Shown here in pieces: positions 50,550 through 52,497 of a DNA stretch of 52,497 bases. The translations under genes were made by a program, and so were the position numbers. Location: the IMG/VR virus record IMGVR_UViG_3300028394_002084, positions 1 through 52,497 of that record; one strand, 5' to 3'. The DNA is from a virus. Each line of letters starts with the position of its first letter. Within the stretch, counting starts at the first letter, position 1. The notes below the pieces were generated by a model. The model saw only the letters and a list, made by a program, of their open reading frames with translations. It was not told the DNA's origin and did not search any database.

Positions 50550-50624
50550 GCTCTATTAGTTCACGTGGTAGAATAACGGTTTTGTAGTCCGTAGAAGGCA
50601 GTTCAAGTCTGTCATAGAGCACCA
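50550..50624 (+). tRNA. tRNA-Thr (TGT)
   Basis: Acceptor GCTCTAT/ATAGAGC, anticodon loop TTTGTAG giving TGT (closing pair weak), T arm GGCAG-TTCAAGT-CTGTC, CCA encoded. Confidence 0.9.
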
Positions 50625-50630
50625 ATTAAT

Positions 50631-50705
50631 ACTCCGGTCGTATAGTGGCTAGGACGCCAGCCTTTCAAGTTGGAGAAGCGGGATCGAAACCCGTTCGGAG
50701 TACCA
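50631..50705 (+). tRNA. tRNA-Glu (TTC)
   Basis: Acceptor ACTCCGG/TCGGAGT, anticodon stem CCAGC/GTTGG with loop CTTTCAA, T arm CGGG-ATCGAAA-CCCG, CCA encoded. Confidence 0.93.
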
Positions 50706-50707
50706 AA

Positions 50708-51247
50708 TTATTCTATATATTTAGATAGTAATTTTTGTGCCTGCTTCATTGTAAGCCTATTGCCAGCTAAATCAGTAAGCACAAAACATAAACAATATCT
50801 ATCTTCTTTTGGATTTACTACTAAATGTGGTATACCTACTTGAATTAATGCACACCCTGTTACATTAGTAGCATGTACATGCGTAACTTCATTGAGAGAA
50901 AATTCAAGATATTCGGTATCAGCCATTGTTACTTTTACTTGTTTTTTATTTACGGAGTCATTAATAGTAAACCAAAGCATTTTACTATTTTTTCCCTTAT
51001 ATATCCAATTAATCTTAGTGAAGTCACCGGATAAGTTGTCAGCGTGAATGGTTCCTTGTTGTCCGGGCTTTCTATAGAACAATTCAATCCAAGATACTTT
51101 TATTCCTAAATTAAATAACAACTCTTTTATTTCGAGATTTATTTCATCTAGACTAATGGATGTGTGATGTTCTGTTATTTTTGTGATATCATACATTTCT
51201 CTCATAGGTGAAATGTACAATGTCAATGGGTTGCAATAAGGATTCAT
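50708..51247 (-). CDS. 2OG-Fe(II) oxygenase-like protein 5
   Basis: A 179-residue protein on the minus strand, wedged between tRNA-Glu and tRNA-Arg. WIELFYRKPGQQGTIHADNLSGD carries the HxD iron pair. ALIQVGIPHLVVNPKEDRYCLCFVL carries the distal His and the Arg for 2-oxoglutarate. The fold call rests on these motifs and their spacing. It resembles the oxygenase-like genes of the main accessory cluster in kind but is isolated and reversed, as if inserted into the tRNA array. CTAAATA lies just upstream of its ATG on the same strand. Confidence 0.6.
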   Translation of the reverse strand: MNPYCNPLTLYISPMREMYDITKITEHHTSISLDEINLEIKELLFNLGIKVSWIELFYRKPGQQGTIHADNLSGDFTKINWIYKGKNSKMLWFTINDSVNKKQVKVTMADTEYLEFSLNEVTHVHATNVTGCALIQVGIPHLVVNPKEDRYCLCFVLTDLAGNRLTMKQAQKLLSKYIE

Positions 51248-51252
51248 ATATA

Positions 51253-51259
51253 TATTTAG
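51253..51259 (-). promoter_or_regulatory. CTAAATA motif upstream of minus-strand oxygenase
   Basis: Five bases before the ATG at 51247; the same motif and spacing occur before the minus-strand gene at 51972. Confidence 0.35.
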
Positions 51260-51271
51260 TAATTAGTTTTT

Positions 51272-51348
51272 GCGACCGTAACTCAGTTGGATAGAGTACC
51301 AGGCTACGAACTTGGGAGTCGGGAGTTCGAATCTCTCCGGTCGCACCA
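51272..51348 (+). tRNA. tRNA-Arg (ACG)
   Basis: Acceptor GCGACCG/CGGTCGC, anticodon stem CCAGG/CTTGG with loop CTACGAA, D loop with GG (CAGTTGGATAG), T arm GGGAG-TTCGAAT-CTCTC, CCA encoded. ACG needs adenosine deamination to inosine by host TadA to read all CGN codons it normally covers. Confidence 0.95.
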
Positions 51349-51349
51349 A
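51329..51349 (+). repeat. Direct repeat copy 1 (tRNA-Arg 3' end)
   Basis: The last 21 bases, GAATCTCT through GCACCAA, recur at 52049-52069 with two changes. The two copies flank the minus-strand sulfotransferase-like gene. Confidence 0.7.
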
Positions 51350-51390
51350 TTTTAAATTTCGTGTCCTTTGTTGACGCTTAATTACATAAT

Positions 51391-51972
51391 TTATTTATTT
51401 TGCACTAATTTTTGTATTGTGACTAATAGTTCGTTGTAGTTAGACGGCTTGGGTACAATATAATAACTAGCATCATCAATAGTAGGCAAGTCTTCATAGT
51501 ACAAGTCTAGATCAAAACTAACGGCCGCGTGATCTAATTTATAGTTTGCATATTTAAGAAATGCAATATACTGTTTAATTTTTGCAATATTAATGGATAC
51601 AGTATCAACAAGAGTTGATTCTTCTTTATTAAAATGCCATTTATAATTTCGTTCATGTGCAATATACCAACTTGCAACTTGTTTAATAAAATCTTTTCTT
51701 CTAATTCTTATTTTATATGCCTCACGTAGTAAATATATGGATGCTTCTGTTCCGTATCTATGTAGGTATACAAAATGACATTTAAGAATAAAATCTTTTG
51801 AATGCTTAATATAGTTTAAAAAATTATTAATTTCTTGTTGGCCTGTGTAATCAGGTTCTACAAAATAAGGAATATCTTTTTCATATAACGATTTTATGTA
51901 CTTACCTAACACAGTACTACCTGTTCTGGGAGTTGACAGTATTAGAATAGGTGTTTTTGTTATTGTAAACAT
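51391..51972 (-). CDS. Sulfotransferase-like protein (PRTGST type)
   Basis: A 193-residue minus-strand protein. PILILSTPRTGSTVLGKYIKSL near the N-terminus is the classical PAPS 5'-phosphosulfate loop. YKIRIRRKDFIKQVASWYIAHER resembles the 3'-phosphate-binding Arg/Ser region. The C-terminal third is diverged. It is the second PRxGST-type sulfotransferase in the window (other at 37122). It lies alone between tRNA-Arg and a mosaic pseudo-tRNA, flanked by a 21-base direct repeat, so it looks like a recently gained cassette. Acceptor unknown. Confidence 0.75.
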   Translation of the reverse strand: MFTITKTPILILSTPRTGSTVLGKYIKSLYEKDIPYFVEPDYTGQQEINNFLNYIKHSKDFILKCHFVYLHRYGTEASIYLLREAYKIRIRRKDFIKQVASWYIAHERNYKWHFNKEESTLVDTVSINIAKIKQYIAFLKYANYKLDHAAVSFDLDLYYEDLPTIDDASYYIVPKPSNYNELLVTIQKLVQNK

Positions 51973-51976
51973 ATGA

Positions 51977-51983
51977 TATTTAG
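51977..51983 (-). promoter_or_regulatory. CTAAATA motif upstream of minus-strand sulfotransferase
   Basis: Four bases before the ATG at 51972, matching the arrangement at 51253. Confidence 0.35.
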
Positions 51984-51993
51984 TTAGTCATTT

Positions 51994-52068
51994 GTTCTAC
52001 TAATATAAAGGCTATTATACCTGTTTTGTAATCAGGTTATGGCGGTTTGAATCTCTTAGGTCGCACCA
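51994..52068 (+). pseudogene. Mosaic pseudo-tRNA (Thr TGT-like anticodon)
   Basis: An anticodon arm CCTGT-TTTGTAA-TCAGG would read Thr (TGT), and a D-stem AATA/TATT is visible. However, no 5' sequence pairs with the 3' acceptor AGGTCGC, and the T stem does not pair. The 3' end copies tRNA-Arg, so this looks like a recombination remnant. Confidence 0.6.
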
Positions 52069-52069
52069 A
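52049..52069 (+). repeat. Direct repeat copy 2
   Basis: Matches 51329-51349 at 19 of 21 positions and forms the 3' end of the pseudo-tRNA. Confidence 0.7.
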
Positions 52070-52072
52070 AGT

Positions 52073-52101
52073 TTGACAATAAATCACAATTGTGATACAA
52101 T
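52073..52101 (+). promoter_or_regulatory. sigma70-type promoter 4 with palindromic spacer
   Basis: TTGACA (52073-52078), 17 bases, TACAAT (52096-52101). The spacer contains the perfect 12-base palindrome TCACAATTGTGA (52084-52095), a plausible operator. Flanking bases resemble promoter 3. Confidence 0.8.
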
Positions 52102-52123
52102 ACATTTTTAAAAGGAGAACGAC

Positions 52124-52147
52124 ATGAAACGTTCAGGTAAACGATAG
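52124..52147 (+). CDS. Seven-codon minigene (MKRSGKR)
   Basis: ATG to TAG with a strong AAAGGAGAA ribosome site eight bases upstream, about 20 bases after the predicted transcription start. It may be a leader peptide. A 15-bp hairpin (with G-T pairs) begins directly at the stop, GTGTCATTCTTAGAC with GTCTAGGGATGGCAC (52147-52187). Confidence 0.4.
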   Translation: MKRSGKR

Positions 52148-52187
52148 TGTCATTCTTAGACTTCCAAGTATGGTCTAGGGATGGCAC
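52147..52187 (+). other. Leader hairpin before tRNA-Lys pair
   Basis: Two 15-base arms pair fully when G-T pairs are allowed, with an 11-base loop. No T-run follows, so it is not a simple terminator. Confidence 0.5.
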
Positions 52188-52212
52188 ATTAAAGAAAATT
52201 TAATACTGCTAT

Positions 52213-52286
52213 CCCTCACAAACATTAAGGTGATGTAACCGGCTCTTAACCGGTAAAACACGGATCGTTACCGTGGTGTGGGACCA
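52213..52286 (+). tRNA. tRNA-Lys (CTT)
   Basis: Acceptor CCCTCAC/GTGTGGG (one mismatch), D stem ACAT/ATGT, anticodon stem ACCGG/CCGGT with loop CTCTTAA, T arm CACGG-ATCGTTA-CCGTG, CCA encoded. Confidence 0.88.
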
Positions 52287-52291
52287 TATTT

Positions 52292-52368
52292 GGGTTCATA
52301 GTTTAACGGCTAAAACATCAGACTTTTAATCTGTAAGACTCCCGGTTCGAATCCGGGTGGACTCACCA
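52292..52368 (+). tRNA. tRNA-Lys (TTT)
   Basis: Acceptor GGGTTCA/TGGACTC (G-T pairs), anticodon loop CTTTTAA, T arm CCCGG-TTCGAAT-CCGGG, CCA encoded. Begins five bases after the CTT isoacceptor. Confidence 0.93.
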
Positions 52369-52374
52369 TATAAA

Positions 52375-52440
52375 AACACATTATAAAACGGGTTCGATTC
52401 CCTGCTAATAAAATAGTCTGGTGACGGAAGCTAGTGTGTT
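52375..52440 (+). other. Possible tRNA remnant or structured RNA at window end
   Basis: A lone T-arm GGG-TTCGATT-CCC (52390-52402) without a CCA end lies inside a stem formed by AACACA near 52376 and TGTGTT near 52434. No complete tRNA could be folded. The remaining bases to the window end show nothing I can identify with confidence. Confidence 0.3.
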
Positions 52441-52497
52441 TCTATATGGTTAGTAGCAAAAGATGGGACTGAAACAGGACTGTTAGTCACAGCCTAT

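Noticed and set aside
49919-52368. Amber suppressor tRNA that could read the iscU TAG
   Set aside because: None of the anticodons found (GTT, GTC, TTG, TGG, GTA, TGC, TGT, TTC, ACG, CTT, TTT) is CTA. One may exist outside the window.

Overview
This window looks like part of the genome of a large tailed bacteriophage of the broad T4-like (myovirus) type that infects a Gram-negative bacterium. The phage assignment rests on large repetitive tail-fibre genes, a PAAR spike-tip protein, a SleB-type lysis hydrolase, a class Ia nrdA/nrdB/glutaredoxin block with overlapping start and stop codons, late-promoter-like GATAAATA motifs, an HNH endonuclease and a phage-style tRNA array. Two genes of clear bacterial origin, iscU and a Bug/TctC-type periplasmic solute receptor, point to a betaproteobacterial host. 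That host call is inference only. DNA is AT-rich, genes are tightly packed, and almost everything is on the + strand.

Layout. (1) 1-21.0 kb: adhesion and tail-fibre region. Three proteins are built from the same short repeats (ANVSGAV, SGNANVGNIG). They flank an 11.2-kb gene for a 3725-residue Thr/Ser/Gly-rich repeat protein. (2) 21.0-25.9 kb: nucleotide metabolism, with nrdA, an SGNH hydrolase-like gene, nrdB and glutaredoxin. (3) 25.9-31.1 kb: virion and lysis genes, including PAAR, a 1167-residue structural protein and a SleB hydrolase. (4) 31.1-32.1 kb: an HNH endonuclease overlapping an iscU gene that carries an in-frame TAG. (5) 32.1-48.9 kb: a dense accessory cluster of redox and modification enzymes. 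It holds rubrerythrin, rubredoxin, three membrane fatty-acid desaturases, four 2OG-Fe(II)-oxygenase-like proteins, a Rieske oxygenase, a cytochrome P450 flanked by two small paralogous proteins, four PP-loop (asparagine-synthetase-like) ATPases, three P-loop/sulfotransferase-like proteins, two acetyltransferase-like proteins and a Bug receptor. (6) 48.9-52.5 kb: sigma70-type promoters, a terminator with a competing alternative hairpin, a strongly structured non-coding stretch, and at least eleven tRNA genes plus a mosaic pseudo-tRNA. Two minus-strand genes sit among the tRNAs.

How it may work together. Region 5 is the most unusual part. Membrane desaturases, several Fe-dependent oxygenases, a P450, electron carriers, adenylating PP-loop enzymes and sulfotransferase-like enzymes on one viral segment resemble a tailoring pathway for a lipid, surface glycan or small molecule. 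The iscU gene could support the Fe-S, rubredoxin and Rieske proteins. The product is unknown and no substrate can be read from sequence alone. Region 6 uses consensus host-type promoters, whereas protein genes elsewhere carry TAAATA motifs near their starts, suggesting two transcription regimes.
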